Assembly (NCBI GenBank): GCA_018136815.1
Contig: CM030942.1
Location: forward strand, 3,589,648-3,653,647
DNA from: Isochrysis galbana
Lineage: Eukaryota; Haptophyta; Isochrysidales; Isochrysidaceae
Direction: 5' to 3'
DNA: 64,000 nt
Both the position numbers and the translations under genes were made by a program. Of this stretch, positions 33,421 through 45,499 are shown one piece after another. The notes under the pieces were generated by a model. It did no database searches. It had not been told where the DNA came from and saw nothing but the letters and a program-made list of their open reading frames with translations. Numbering within the stretch: the first letter of the stretch is position 1; each line of letters begins with the position of its first letter.

Positions 33421-34676
33421 ATATAGTCTGATGGAGAGCGGAGAGCGATGGGAGAGAGGGAGAGAGAGGCCGAGCTGCCCAGCGGACAAGGGCGGATTTG
33501 ACCGGGAGAGAAAGGGGGGGGGGGAGGCGGGGGGGAGAGAGAGAGGGGGGGGGCGGGGGGGAAGGCGCACAGCAGCACAGCCGCCGGGGAGAGTCCCCGT
33601 CTCAACGAGTGCGAGAGGTGAATCTATATATAGACTCTCGGATGGTTGACGTCGGCCTTTGAAAGGCGCTCGCCGCCGTCGGACGTCGGTACGCGTCGGC
33701 ACGCGTTCGCAACAGGCTATGCGTCGATTGTCCAGTCCCGAGGAGATGGAGAGGCGAGGGCGAGCGCAGTAGCGCGGTCCGAGGCGACCTCTCCAGCTCT
33801 TCAGGAGCCGGCTACCGGCTGATCACGCGAGTGTGACAACGTGACAACGGATCGAGCATGACCACTGGCCACTTGCCACTTGCCACTTGCTCGATATGCG
33901 ATGAGACGGAAGGAGATCGATCGGCGGGAGGCGCGGCGGAAACCACTGTGGCAAAAAAGGGGGGTCCGCCAGCCACCGCCCCTGCCCCCTTAGATGGGGT
34001 AAGAGTACTGTTATGAGCTCTCAGTAAGAGTAATAGCTTCAAACTGCCAAATCACTGATATTAGTTGTCGGTTGTTGGACTAATCTTAAAGGGACTGATC
34101 TACTACTATGACTCCTTTTACTACTACTATTAGAATCGTCGCCTCCCCCCCCTCCATCAACATCGATACTTCAGCATACATATACATACGTAGTAGCCTC
34201 CGTCGGTCGGCTGCTTGGCTGCTACGCTCTATCGTCTATCCTCAATCCCTAACTAAGATGCGTTAGGTTCATCCAACTAGTAGTACTAATCTACGCTAAC
34301 CAGTATTGTTGTTGGTTGGGACAACTCTCATGAGAGCTGATATTAGTGCTGATATAAGTGATAGCTCCATAACCTTGAGAGCTGATAAGCTGTTACCCCA
34401 TCTATGCCTGCCCCCCCCCCTCTCCCACGGAATCGGAGCTGCCAGTTCCGACGAGCTCTCTCTCTTCTCTCCTCTCGGTCGCGGTGTCCTCTCTCTGCAA
34501 AGGGGGTTGGGAACCGTCTCTTCGATAATATATGCACAGGCGCTCGACATCTCTCTTACATAGCATTTTCATTCAGCTGCGAATCATCTAAATACTTTCC
34601 TAAATACTCCTCCCCTCTCGCAAATAGGTTCAATTTGCTATCTTCCCTGCGTTTCTTTATCTTCTTCTGGGGGCAA
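33421..34676. other. Repeat-poor intergenic stretch, no gene
   Basis: Contains G-runs (33510-33560), a triple CCACTTGC-type run near 33870-33892, and AT-richer sequence with GATATTAG words (34060-34380). Frames here are short and low-complexity. I see no gene. Confidence 0.4.
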
Positions 34677-34745
34677 TCCTAGGGCGGTCAAACAGGGTTT
34701 TTTATTAGGGGTAAAAAATGACCATCTCACGGTTAAGGAAATTTC
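34677..34745 (+). repeat. Partial copy C of the GGCGGTCAAACAG family
   Basis: CCTAGGGCGGTCAAACAGGG and the following T-run match the left end of the copies at 28979 and 43976; homology is lost after about 70 bp. Confidence 0.6.
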
Positions 34746-34879
34746 AGAATTTTTTTCGGTAGAAAGTTCCGAATACACCCAACTAACACATACCCGGGCC
34801 CCATAGGGACCCAGACCTCCCCCTTGGGCCCCCACAACAAAACGTAAGCAAATATTGACGAAAGACGCAGAAGTCGGAA

Positions 34880-35489
34880 AGGGCTTAAAGAGCTCAACTT
34901 CAAATCGAGACCGGGCGCGGTGCATGCCCGTTTTCGACGATCCATCTTGATGGGGGGCGCCGCCAGACACCAAATACACTGGGGCCACCCGCACAGTCAC
35001 GCAAATCGGGCGGGACGCGCGCCGAAACCTCGTCGAATTCAGCCATCCGCTGAGCCCATTGGATGTTGAGCCGTCGCCGAGTGAGGCCCGGAGAGCCCAA
35101 CTTCGAACTGATTCCGGGCGCGATGCGTGCCCGATTTCGACGATCCATTCATGTGGGGGGCCCCGCCAGACACCAAATACACGGGGGCCACCCACACAGT
35201 CACGCCAATCGGGCAGGCCGCGCGCCGAAACCTCGTCGAAATCAGCAATCCGCTGAGCCCATTGGACGTTGAGCCGTCGCCGAGTGAGGCCCGGAGAGCC
35301 CAACTTCGAACTGATTCCGGGCGCGATGCGTGCCCGATTTCGACGATCCATTCATGTGGGGGGCCCCGCCAGACACCAAATACACGGGGGCCACCCACAC
35401 AGTCACGCCAATCGGGCAGGCCGCGCGCCGAAACCTCGTCGAATTCAGCCATCCGCTGAGCCCATTGGACGTTGAGCCGTCGCCGTATA
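34880..35489. repeat. 203-bp tandem satellite, 3 copies
   Basis: CCCATTGGA(T/C)GTTGAGCCGT recurs at 35055, 35258 and 35461, exactly 203 bp apart. Copies 2 and 3 are nearly identical; copy 1 is more diverged. Overlapping frames on both strands look open because 203 is not a multiple of three and the unit is stop-poor, so the same peptide appears in different frames; this argues against coding. A diverged inverted unit lies next to the telomere at 45043-45127. Confidence 0.92.
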
Positions 35490-36104
35490 TATCTTCGCGC
35501 ATGGCGATCGGTCGCGACCTCAGCCTTCGCCGCGCGGGAGGGGTTTGTTTATCGTATGATTCCGGAGTGTTTACGTTTGTTTTCTGAGCCCAAGGACTTT
35601 GGTTTTTTGGTTTCTTGTGAGTGGTTTTGTAGCAACTTCGTCGAGTCCCACCGTCCCACCGTGTTCCCAAACGAGTCCCCCTGAGTTCCCGAGTCTATAC
35701 CCCGAGTCCACGAGTCAATATAGAGTCAATACAAATCAAGCACGAGCCTGAGCCACCCCCAGTCGCCTGCCACCACCTCCCACAAGCCTCCTTCCGCACT
35801 TCCGCGCCCTCCGTGCGTCGTGCGTCGTGCGTCGATCATCATGCCCGTAGTCACCCCCGAGGAAAGCTCCATGAGCTCCCCGCAAGAACCGCATCCCGCG
35901 CTAGCTGCCGGCGCGCCCTCGCAGGCAATCTCCAAGAGTGAGATCAGCCTTGCTCTGACGCACGACCTCTTGCAGGCGGCGAGAGCGAGAGGGCTAGACA
36001 TACGAAAAATATCACTTCATATGGAATATGAATATAGATATAGAATCTCCACTAAAAAAAAGCCGGCAAATATCACCGACGGACCCCTTGTGATACGAGA
36101 TTAA
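35490..36104 (+). other. CGAGTC-rich leader plus short ORF, paralogous to 49.5 kb
   Basis: CGAGTC words cluster at 35640-35725, followed by ATG at 35841 opening MPVVTPEESSMSSPQEP, ALAAGAPSQAISKSEIS. At 49.5 kb the same arrangement (CGAGTC cluster, then MPVIGLARSPDEP, ALVAGAPSRLVSKEETS) is found. This suggests two remnants of one mobile family whose ORF begins here. The frame here stops at 36104 after 88 codons. Confidence 0.4.
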
Positions 36105-36155
36105 GAATAATACGAACCACGCCTTTGTGATGATGCCACAATCTCCCGCCCCCTT

Positions 36156-36357
36156 CTCTCCAACTCCTGGCCGAAGCAGCGCGCACGGTCACACGGTCAC
36201 CCCGGAACCTGCATCAATATCTCCGTTAAAGTTAAAGAGGGAACTGGGGAAGGGGAAGGGAGTAGATGGTGGTAAAGGGTGGGTAGTAGAGAGGTGCACG
36301 AGCATGCTGCCTTAAGCCGCACATGTAGCGGGGATATTTAAGAAAAGATTTTTTTCT
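36156..36357 (-). mobile_element. MITE-like internally deleted copy of the 12.6-kb element
   Basis: Read on the minus strand it starts with AAGAAAAAAATCTTTTCTTA, has CCTCTCTACTACCCACC and TTCCCCAGTTCCCTCTT as at 12595-12715, then GGTTCCGGGGTGACCG (compare 12730), and 36180-36156 matches 13396-13420 at 24 of 25 bases. About 650 bp of the long copy is missing between these. No coding capacity. Confidence 0.75.
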
Positions 36358-37020
36358 TGTGGGCCTTCCCTCGAGCCTCGAGCCGATAACCTTTGCAACA
36401 TATTAATAGGGATAGGGAGTAGAAAGTAGTCGCCCGGAATCTACGAGTAAAACTGTTCACCTCTACTCTCTACTCCTGGCGCCTCTTCCCGCCTTCCGCC
36501 GCTCGCGCGAGACCCGCCTCTCTCTCTCTCTTCTACCGCACGTTCTCTCACAAAAACCACCCAAGTCCCACCGATACATTCAAATATCATGATCCATTTA
36601 TTCGATCAAGTCTACTTCAGCGTGCTCTTCATCCAACATTGCCCAGGTCTGATCAGATGTCGTTCTTACGATCATAAAGGGCCCTATTATCAGAATATTC
36701 TGCGAGGCTCCACAGAGCGTGATCTTCGCGCGCACTCTCTCCCCCCATCCTCTCTCTCCCTCTGCTGCCTCTCTCTCCACGATCAATGCGTGGGAGTCTG
36801 TTGCTTCTGCCGCCGCGCCGCCTCAGTACTTGAATAACTCGGCTAGTCTAATTGAGATAACCGCGAGCCACCGTCGCCGCATACCGTCCCCGTTCCCCCT
36901 CTGCCGATGACCACCAAACCTGAATAAACGACCCCAATAACAGAGAACTGTCCAGCGAGTCCCTTCCCTCTCTCGCAGGTTCTCTCCGCCTCCTCTCCTC
37001 TGCCCCCCCCCCGCCCCCTA
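36358..37020 (+). promoter_or_regulatory. 5' flank of MSH6
   Basis: No gene. CT-rich stretches at 36510-36550 and 36720-36780 and especially 36960-37020 (CCTTCCCTCTCTCGCAGG and a C-run) lead into the ATG at 37021, the coding-strand pyrimidine tract also seen at other genes here. Confidence 0.4.
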
Positions 37021-40000
37021 ATGCCTCGACAGCTCGGCCTCGCCTCCTTCTTCTCCAAGGCGCGCGCCGCAGCCCCGGGCTTGATGGGAGAGGAGAGAGG
37101 ACGCTCTCCCCCCCCCCTCCGCCCCCCCCCACTCCATCTCCCTCCCTCTCTCTCCCTCCCTCTCTCTCCCTCCCTCTGTTCTCCTCTCTCTCTCTCTCTT
37201 GCCCTAACCCCACGCCCCCAGCCAACACAGCCTCCCCTCTCCTCCTCCCTCTCCCTGCCTGGCTCCCACCCGCTCGTTGGTCCCTCCCTTCTTCCTCTCT
37301 CTTTTGTCCTACCTTCCCCTCCCCGTTTCTCCCTGCCTCTCCCTCTACTCTACTCCCTCCCATGCCTCCCTTCCATCAAGCGTCTCTCTCTCTTCCTTTC
37401 TGCTTCCGTATCCTTCCCTTGCAATTCTCTCGTCGCATCCTCCACCTTCCTCCACCTATCTACCTCCTAACGCTCTCTCATTCTCTCTCCCTTGCCCCGT
37501 CTCTCTCCCTATCTGTTCCCCTTCTCCTTCCACGACTTGCCCAGCGCTCTCTCATCTCGCGGCGGAGGATGGGAGGCTGTGGGGAGGCGCTCCCTATCGT
37601 TGCCTGTCCTTCACATGTGGAGAGCAAGCGCCGTCTTTCGCACCCACCAGCCGTCGCGTGCGCCACAGAATCTCTCTAGCAGGCCGGTGCTCGCGCCAGA
37701 TGTCTACACCTGCCTCCTTTCCCCTCACTTTTCCGTCCCCTGCCTCACCTCCCAGGCGCCGCGAGATGTCGAGCCCAGCGCCGGAGCCATCAAGAGGCCA
37801 CCGACGGATACCGTTGGCTGCGCCGCCACGGACGCCTCGGAGGCGTGCAAGACGCCCTCTGCCCCACTCTCCGATGGTGCCCGGCGCGAGGTGGCGAGCT
37901 TCATAGAGTCAGGGCGGCGGATAACGGCGAAGGTCGATGTGAGCCCCTCAAGTGCCAAACGACGCGCTGAGTCGGCCGATAGAGAACGCCGCGCTAAGCA
38001 GCCGCGACCATCACCGCCCGCTGAGGCGGTGCTCGGGCGGCGCGTCTCACCACGCAAGGCAGCTCTAGCAGCCAAGGCCGGCCTACGCGAGGAGCCGCCG
38101 CAATCGAGTGACGACGGGGCGGAGGAAGAGGTGGTGGTTGGAAGGCGGCGCTCTCGCACTAAGCGCGTACTCGTCCCCGTTGACGATGGGAGCAGCGCTT
38201 CGGAGCCAGAGGTGCCCCCGAGCCGCTCCGCGAGCAAGCGGCCGGCAACGGCGCAGCCCGTGCGCACGCCCTTCGGCAGCGGTGCCGCAGCGCGAGCGCT
38301 CGCCCAGGATGCGTCCTCCGGCCCCCCACCTGCCGCCAAGACGCCGGCGGCCGCCGCTGAGACGCCCTTGGCCGCTGCCAATGAGCCCTTAGTAGTGGCC
38401 AAGACGCCCCTCCCGGCAGGGACCAAAGCACCCACCTTGGCCTCTGCCCAGCCGGGCGCCGGCTCCAAGGTGACGGGCAGCATGCACGGCGAGGACGCGT
38501 TGCTCGCAGCTAGGACCTCGCGCTCGTCTGCTAGTGGTGGCGGAGGCGGCGGCACGCCCTCGTGGTCGCCGCCGCCAATGGCGCTGCTGCCCACAGCCGA
38601 AGCGACCCGACAGGTGAGGAGGGATGCGCGTGTGTGAAGAGGCAGAGCCGCGCGTCTGAGCTGCTGCTCGGGAGGGTGAGCAGGAGAGTGCGGCGCCCAG
38701 CGCTCAGCTGAGCGCCTCTCTCCCCTGGCGCACCCTGTGTTCTCCGCACAGGTGAGCTTCTCGTTCCTCCGTGACAAGAGAGATGCCAAGGGCCGGAAGG
38801 AGGGCGATGCAGGGTGTGCGCGCCCTTGCCCTCTTGCCTGTCGAGCTCGATCGTTGTGGAGCGCGTGCCCAACGCGCGCTGACCGCGACACGGGCGGGGC
38901 GGGGTGGAGGCGAGAGGCCACTGCGTGCAACGGCCCTACGACGGAGTATGGCGCGCCTCGTGGGCCAGTTTGTAGGGCTATGCTGGCGCCCAACGCTCCC
39001 GTTGCGGCGGTGCGAGCGCCCGATGGCATGGAGGTGTATGGCTATCGGCCGCCTGCCGCATGACGCACGCTCGCTTGCCGGCCTGGCCACCACGTAGGTA
39101 CGACCCGACGACCATCTCAGTGCGGCTCAAAGCGGGCGAGAAGCTCACGCCCGCGATGCAGCAATACTGGGATATTAAGAAAAACCACCACGACGTACGC
39201 GCCCACCCGCCCGCGCTACGTTCGTCCAACAGGCGATGCGGCATTGGCGCGTGACCGCTGCGCGGCCCCCCGACGCTGCCCCGTCGCTCCGCAGGTTGTC
39301 ATATTCTTCAAGATGGGCAAATTCTACGAGCTCTTCGAGGAGGACGCACTGGTGCGCTGCAGTTTCCACGCGCCTGCGCCTGCATCGCGCCCCTGGCTTA
39401 CCCACCGTCGCCACCCTGAGCAGCTAGGCCACCGCGAGCTCGACCTGGCCTTCATGGGCAAGGAGGCGCCGCACGTCGGCTTCCCGGAGGCCGCACTGCC
39501 CAAGTATGCCGACAAGCTCGTCGCTCTGGGCTACAAGGTGCGTTGCACGCCCTGGCAAGTTGGCGCGACGCTCTCCGCACCAACCCGCCGCTGCCTTCCT
39601 CGCCGCTACGTATGCAGGTGGGCGTCGTTGAGCAGATGGAGACGCCCAAGGAGCTTGAGGAGCGCAACAAGAGCGCGGCGCGCGGCGCCAAAGACAAGGC
39701 GGTCCGGCGCGAACTCTGCACTATTCTCACCAAGGGCACCGCCGCGCCGCCCACCGCCAACGCCAACTACCTGCTTTCGGTGCGCCGGTCGCGATGGGCA
39801 GAGCTAGTGCCTTCGCCTCCCTCCATCCGTTACAACCAACCACCCGCCGGCCGCCTCTACCTGGCAGGTGACCGAGAACGCCGAGGCGGGCGTGCTTGGC
39901 ATCTGCTTTGTCGACGTCGCGACCGGTTGTTTCTCCCTCGGCCAGTGCCACGACGAAGAGGGCAAACACCGGCTTCGCACGCTTGTGGCGCAGCTGCAGC

Positions 40001-43000
40001 CCTCCGAGGTGCGGGCGGCGCCCATTCACCGCCACCGCCTCGCCCGCCCCACATCCATCTGACGCCGCCCCACGCCGCAGGTGCTGATCGACGCGAGCAA
40101 CACGACGACGCAGGCGACTGCTTTGCTCAAGCACAGCGTGCCCACTTGCAACATGCTCGCGCGCGAACGGTGCGCCATGCGTTTCCGGCTTCCGGCCAGC
40201 TCGCATGCCGCCGATCCTGGCCGCAGCCACCGGCTATCCCCGTTAGCCCTTCACCCCTTCAGGTACGGTTGCGCAGCCGAGGCGCGCACGCTACTTGGCG
40301 CGGCCAACTACTTTGGGCACGCCGGCGGCAGTGAGGAGGGCTGGCCGACGGTGCTGCGCGAGGCGGCGAGCCTCGCGCCTCCCGCCGCCTTTGCCGCCTT
40401 TGGCGGCTGCCTCAAGTACTTGCAGCGGCTGCTGCTCGACCGGCAGCTGCTGCCCCATGCCCAGTTCTCGACGTGGCGCGCGTCCGACGAGGGTGTGGAC
40501 GAGGATGCGCCCACGCTCGTGGTCGATGGCAAGACACTTCAGAATCTAGAAGTCTTCTCCAACTCACTCGATGGCTCCGACAAGGGGACGCTCTTCGCGG
40601 TGCTCGACCGGACCGCCACTGCCTTCGGCAAGCGAGAGCTGCGAAAGTGGATCTGCGCGCCCTCAGCGCGGCTCGACGAGATTTGCGAGCGGCAGGAGGC
40701 GGTTGCAGCGCTCCTCGCTGCCCCTGACGTGCGCGAGGTGCTCGGCGCCGCACTCGCCAAACTGCCCGACCTCGAGCGGCTGCTCGCACGCGTACACTCC
40801 TTTTCGGTCGAGCAAGCGAGCAACGCGGCGACGCACTATTCCGATGTGTCCAAGGCACGCCTGCTGGAGTTCCTAAAGGCGCTCACCGGGATGGCCGCGC
40901 TTGACGTTGTTGTGAAGACCTTGCAGCCCGAGGTAGAGCGGCTCGCTGAGGGCTCGCCCCGCCTGGGCGCGCTGCTCACGTGCACCGGGGCGGGCGAGGG
41001 GCGCTTCCCTCCGATTGGCGAGGTGATTGAAGAGTTCCGGTGCGCGTGCAAGAGGCGGACGGCCGTAGCGCGCAACGCCTGGGGTCCACGGGAATGCCTA
41101 CAGGCTGCCTGCCTCATCCACCTTGTAGGGCGGCTTTCGACTGGGAGCAGGCGCGCAAGCTGGGTCGTGTGCAGCCCAAGCCTGGGCAGGATGCCCCTTA
41201 CGATAAGGCAGTCGCAATGGCAAAGGAAGTAGAAGATGGCCTCGCAACCGAGCTCAGCCGATGGCGTAAGCGACTCGGCGACTCGTCCATCACTTTTTGG
41301 ACGCCCGCGGGCTCGACGACCGAGCCGTTCCAGCTCGCCGTCTCGACGGTGCGCACGCGCTAGGCGCCCGCGCTGCAATTCGCTCGCGCACCGCTCCGCA
41401 CGTCGACCGGAGCGATCGTTGCGCATCTCTGCCGCCCCTGCCGCTTGCTGCGCAGGAGACGCTCCGGAAAAAGGGCGTGCCCGAGGGCTTCGACCAGATG
41501 TCGTCCACAAAATCGTGCGCGCCGCGGCCTTGCTCCCGCTAGCCCGGATCCGCACGGCGCTACAGTTGTCGTTGCTCACCGTACGCCAAGCCCCCCACCC
41601 CCCCTACCCCATCCCGTCCCCGTCCACCTTCCCGGCTGCAGCTGCCGCCGCTTTTGGACGGACGAAATCCGCACGCTCGTGGAGGAGCACCTCGCAGCTA
41701 AGGCTGCCGAGGAGGCGGCGCTCGCCGCCGCCGCGCGTCACCTCTTCGCCCAGTTCTCCGAGAAGTACATGCTGTGGCGGTGCGCGGTAGAATGCGCCGC
41801 CGAGCTCGACTGCCTCCTATCCCTCGCGATTGTCTCATCAGCCAATGGCATGTGCCGTCCCACATTTATTGAGGGGCAGCCATTCCTACACGTCAAACAA
41901 GGTGTCAACGTGTGCGTGCAGGTGCGCCGGTCGTGGCCGTGCGCCCGCCACGCCTTAGCTTCGTCACCGCATGCGCCGACCGGCCGTGCGCGCCATCCCC
42001 GACCTGCCCTGCAGGCATCGCTGACTGACACGCAGTGCATCCCCAACGACATTGTGATGGGCCACCCAACTGAGCCGGGCAAGCCGCGCTTCCTGCTCGT
42101 TACGGGCCCGAACATGGGCGGTAAGTCGACCGTGCTACGGCAGGTGCGCCCGCGCGGCGCCAGGTGCACGAGTCGTAGCGGCGGCGGCTTATGCGCCCCT
42201 GTCCGACTTCCCCCTCGCCTCGCACAGGCGTGCATCACCGTATTAATGGCGCAGCTCGGTTGCTGGGTCGCGGCCGAGAGCTGTTCGCTCACGCCTGTTG
42301 ACCGCATCTTCACGAGAGTCGGCGCCAATGACGCCATCATGGCCGGTCTTTCCACCTTCCGCGTCGAGCTCGAGGCGCGACGGCCGCCACTGGGGCCGTG
42401 AGCGCGCGCACACCGCTGCACGGCGCCGGGGCGGGAATCACCCTCGCTCGTGCCGCCGAGAGTTTCACCACGCCGCCCCGTGTCGCAGGAGACATCGACA
42501 ATCCTCAAGAAGGCGACGCCGCGCTCGCTTGTCATACTCGACGAGCTCGGAAGGTGGGGCGCGCAAGCTCGCAACATCCGAACCGGACCCAAGATGTTGG
42601 CGCGGCTAGCTTGCACACCACCGGCCTAGCCGCTCGCCCGTCGTGCCCCTCCCAAGTGCGGCCGCCACTGATCGCGTGCTGCCTCGTTGCTTAAGGGGCA
42701 CTGCGACGTTTGATGGGATGGCCATCGCGTATGGCGCGCTCCGCCACCTCGTGATGGAGACGCGATGCCTCTCCCTCTTCGCGACGCACTACCATGCCCT
42801 CGCCCGCGAGTTTGAGCACGCCAACCCGTTTGTCGCCCTCTTCCACATGGCGTGCGCCGTCGATGAGGACACCCGGGTGCGCTCCCACCTGCCGCACGTC
42901 CTTGCCCGCGTGCCTTCCGGCGCCCGCCAACAGAGGTGGCACGCCGAGTGTTTGCCCGTTCACGGGCGCCACCCTTTCACGGGCGCCCGCCCTTGCTGTG

Positions 43001-43512
43001 CAGGCCGTCACCTTTCTGTACCGATTCCTACCTGGCGCGTGCAGTCGGTCGCACGGTATCCACGTCGCACGCCTCGCCGGCCTCGCGCCGCCTGTGCTCG
43101 ACCAGGTGCGCTCCACCCCCCGCCTCCCCACCATTCACTTGTTACCACCGAGCTCGCCAAGGTGTTGCGCGCATGCCCGTCCACGCTGACGTCGGACACG
43201 TCGTGTGGCGCGCGCGATCGGCTGTGCTGATGCCAGGAGCACGCCCCGCCTCTTCACCACCCACGCCAGTGGCACGCCCCTCGCCAGTGGCACGCCCAAG
43301 GGCGCGCTCGCTGCCCGTACGCCTTGATGTCGATGGCTGTCGTCCTCGGTTGTTCCTTGCTCCAGGCCTCTCATGAGTCGGCAGCGCTCGAGCACGAAAT
43401 TGAGGATATGCACGTCTTGGGCAGTGTACGGCAGATCCTCGCCGCGCTGGCCGACCCATCTCAAGCTGCGTGCCGCTCACTGCAGATGCAACTCTGCGGA
43501 AGCACGTGGTAG
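37021..43512 (+). CDS. MSH6: DNA mismatch repair protein MSH6 (MutS homologue)
   Basis: Nineteen exons: 37021-37059, 37756-38613, 38752-38813, 39098-39194, 39295-39351, 39424-39537, 39618-39779, 39868-40008, 40081-40169, 40263-41039, 41129-41348, 41456-41514, 41642-41921, 42015-42143, 42228-42374, 42489-42553, 42696-42876, 43004-43105 and 43366-43512; 1,241 residues, the usual MSH6 length. Exon 1 encodes a PCNA-interacting box QLGLASFF. Exon 2 is a basic/acidic disordered linker. [11 protein letters not shown] begins the conserved core; GKFYELF carries the Phe-x-Glu mismatch wedge. ATPase motifs are GPNMGGKST (Walker A), VILDELGR (Walker B) and [16 protein letters not shown]6 pairs with MSH2 (MutS-alpha) to bind base mismatches and small loops in the nucleus. 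Introns 1 and 15 use GC donors; exon 1's donor is the least certain. All family motifs are intact. Confidence 0.96.
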
Positions 43513-43972
43513 ACGAGACCGAGTCCTCGTCCGCTGCGCGATCTTGTGGGGCACGCTTAGACACGCGGCAGCACCCGCATCGTCGCGCAAGTCCTCCGAG
43601 CCTCGCTCTGGTGGTGGCCGAGTGCGCTGGACTTTCGCGACGAGCTTTGCTTCACGTGAGGGCTATCCGCTCCCATTCTAAGCTGCCTGCTTTACCTGCG
43701 GGCTCTTTGTCTCGAATAGGGAGCAGCGGCTGCCCTCGGTTGGGGATGGCGAGGTTGTGGGCGCGGTGTTCAGCTCCGTGGCGGGTGTGGCTAAGCCAGT
43801 GGGTCCATTCCTGAGCGAGAATTCATATGTTAGACCCGTAGGCTCCCAGCTACCGGTACCTCCCGATGGGTAAGAGTAGCCCCCGGAAGCTCCTAGGGGA
43901 GCGCAAATCCTCCCGCAAGCTACTTGACCTGCAGGGAGCTTCCGGGGGAGCTTCCCAAACCCCCGGGAGCTA
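43513..43972. other. 3' flank of MSH6
   Basis: No gene. 43840-43975 contains overlapping GGGAGCTTCCGGG / GCTCCTAGGGGAGC inverted words, then the dispersed repeat starts. Confidence 0.4.
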
Positions 43973-43975
43973 TTC

Positions 43976-44300
43976 TAGGGCGGTCAAACAGGGGCTTTTT
44001 AACTATTAGTAAGGGTTGGGCTGCATTTTTTGACCGTGGCGCGGTGCCCAATAAAAAAGCTCCGGGGGGGGCTACCTGACGCTACGAAAATCTTCGCCAA
44101 GAAATGGTGCGATCCGCCCCCCCTCTCGCCCCCTCCGTCACGCGCACTCACGCTCTACCCGTAAAGAATGGGCCGTCGCGCCCGCGGGGGGATCGGTTCC
44201 TTGATATCTAAGCTACATTCGGCATTTGATTCCAGCCCGATGCAGCGTCGTGTCGGGCTGCCGACAGTCCGACCACCCCCTGACCCTCTGGCATCATTGC
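43976..44300 (+). mobile_element. Dispersed ~320-bp element, copy B (GGCGGTCAAACAG family)
   Basis: Colinear with 28979-29302. The stem CGGTCAAA (43981-43988) / TTTGACCG (44029-44036) is intact. The pair differs mainly by point changes and one short indel. Confidence 0.8.
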
Positions 44301-45499
44301 CCGCGCAGCCCACCCAGCACATCACAGCGCGCGCACGCGGCTACCCTGGCTACCAGAGGCCCCACCCCGACCATCCCGACCCGTCCCTCGCAGGATTCAC
44401 CCTCTCTCGAACTCGGCATCGAGAACTAGGCTCAGCTCACCGGCGCGGCCGTCCACGCGTGGCTGACGAGCCTCCGCGTCGAGGCTGCCTACGCGGCCAT
44501 CCTCTCTCTGACAGTGCCAGATCCGGCATTGCTCGATGAGGCGAGACCCGTGGGTGGCCTCAGGACGGGCCTCGTCGTGGCGCTCTACGCTGCGGCGGGC
44601 AGGAAAGCCCAAGATCCTGCCAGAGCGCCTCATAGCGCATCTCGCGGGAACCCACCACCCAGAGCAGAAATCATTGTCTGCCGCTGGGTGGTGGCCTTGG
44701 CAGGTGGCATTGAAAATTAATTTATACTGTTGATGACGCGCGACGGCGCAACGAAAGCACTCCGGGCACGCGGAGCTCGAGTAGCGAAGAAGCACACCAA
44801 GGTCTTCGCAATACTTGACGTAGACGTCAAGTAGAGCTGTACACTGTGGAGCCGACGCGGCGTCAGTCAACCTCCGGTGGGCAGCTGAGACAGAGAGCCG
44901 CTGGCAGTCCACCAGTCAGACTTAAGTAAACATCGGCAAAAGCGGCGGCGGCGACGGGCCAGTAAGTGGGGGCGGCGGCGGCGGCGGCGCTCCCTCGGCT
45001 ACGTCAGACGTCAACATTCAAAGGGATCTACAAATGGCTGACTGCGACGAGGATTCGGCGCGCGGCCTGCACGATTGGCGTGGCTGTGTGGGTGGTCCCT
45101 GTGCATTTGGTGTCTGGCGGGGCATCAAGCAGTTTCCACGCACATGCATCAAGTGGGAACCCTTGCGAACGTGTGCACCTTGCACACGTTCGTGATGATG
45201 TTGATTGAAAGGGTTGGTGCATTCAACCTGAAGACATGTATGCGCTTTGCATTTTCCCTTTGTGTGTTCATTGCTGACATGTGCGAGTGACCCTTGCACG
45301 AGCTCAACCCTTTGTGGCAATGATGGTGCTTCTCCTTTTTGTGTGTTGCGTGTGGTGCAGCCCCGTGTAGAAAAAAAGAAAAAAAAGTGTGTGAAAGAAA
45401 AGGGAATACGGCTTGTAATCCTCTTGTTGCAGAAGGATTCGCGCGTTGTCTCTTGCAACACAAACAAATTTCTGCAACCACAACTTCACTCTTGTCTCT
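44301..45499. other. Subtelomeric region with one weak ORF and a 203-bp satellite relic
   Basis: 44430-44720 (+) is a stop-bounded frame of 96 codons without ATG, with helical coding-like segments VHAWLTSLRVEAAYAAILSL and LRTGLVVALYAAAG; it may be an exon or decayed gene of unknown family. 45043-45127 matches the reverse complement of the 203-bp unit (GGCGCGCGGCCTGC, GATTGGCGTG, TTTGGTGTCTGGCGGGG). The remainder to 45499 is non-coding by inspection. Confidence 0.45.

Noticed and set aside
34638-35670. Several overlapping 80-237-codon frames on both strands
   Set aside because: They arise from the stop-poor 203-bp satellite, whose length shifts frame in every copy.
44397-44912. 171-codon minus-strand frame in the subtelomere
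   Set aside because: No domain, and a better coding-like frame exists on the opposite strand at 44430-44720, itself weak.
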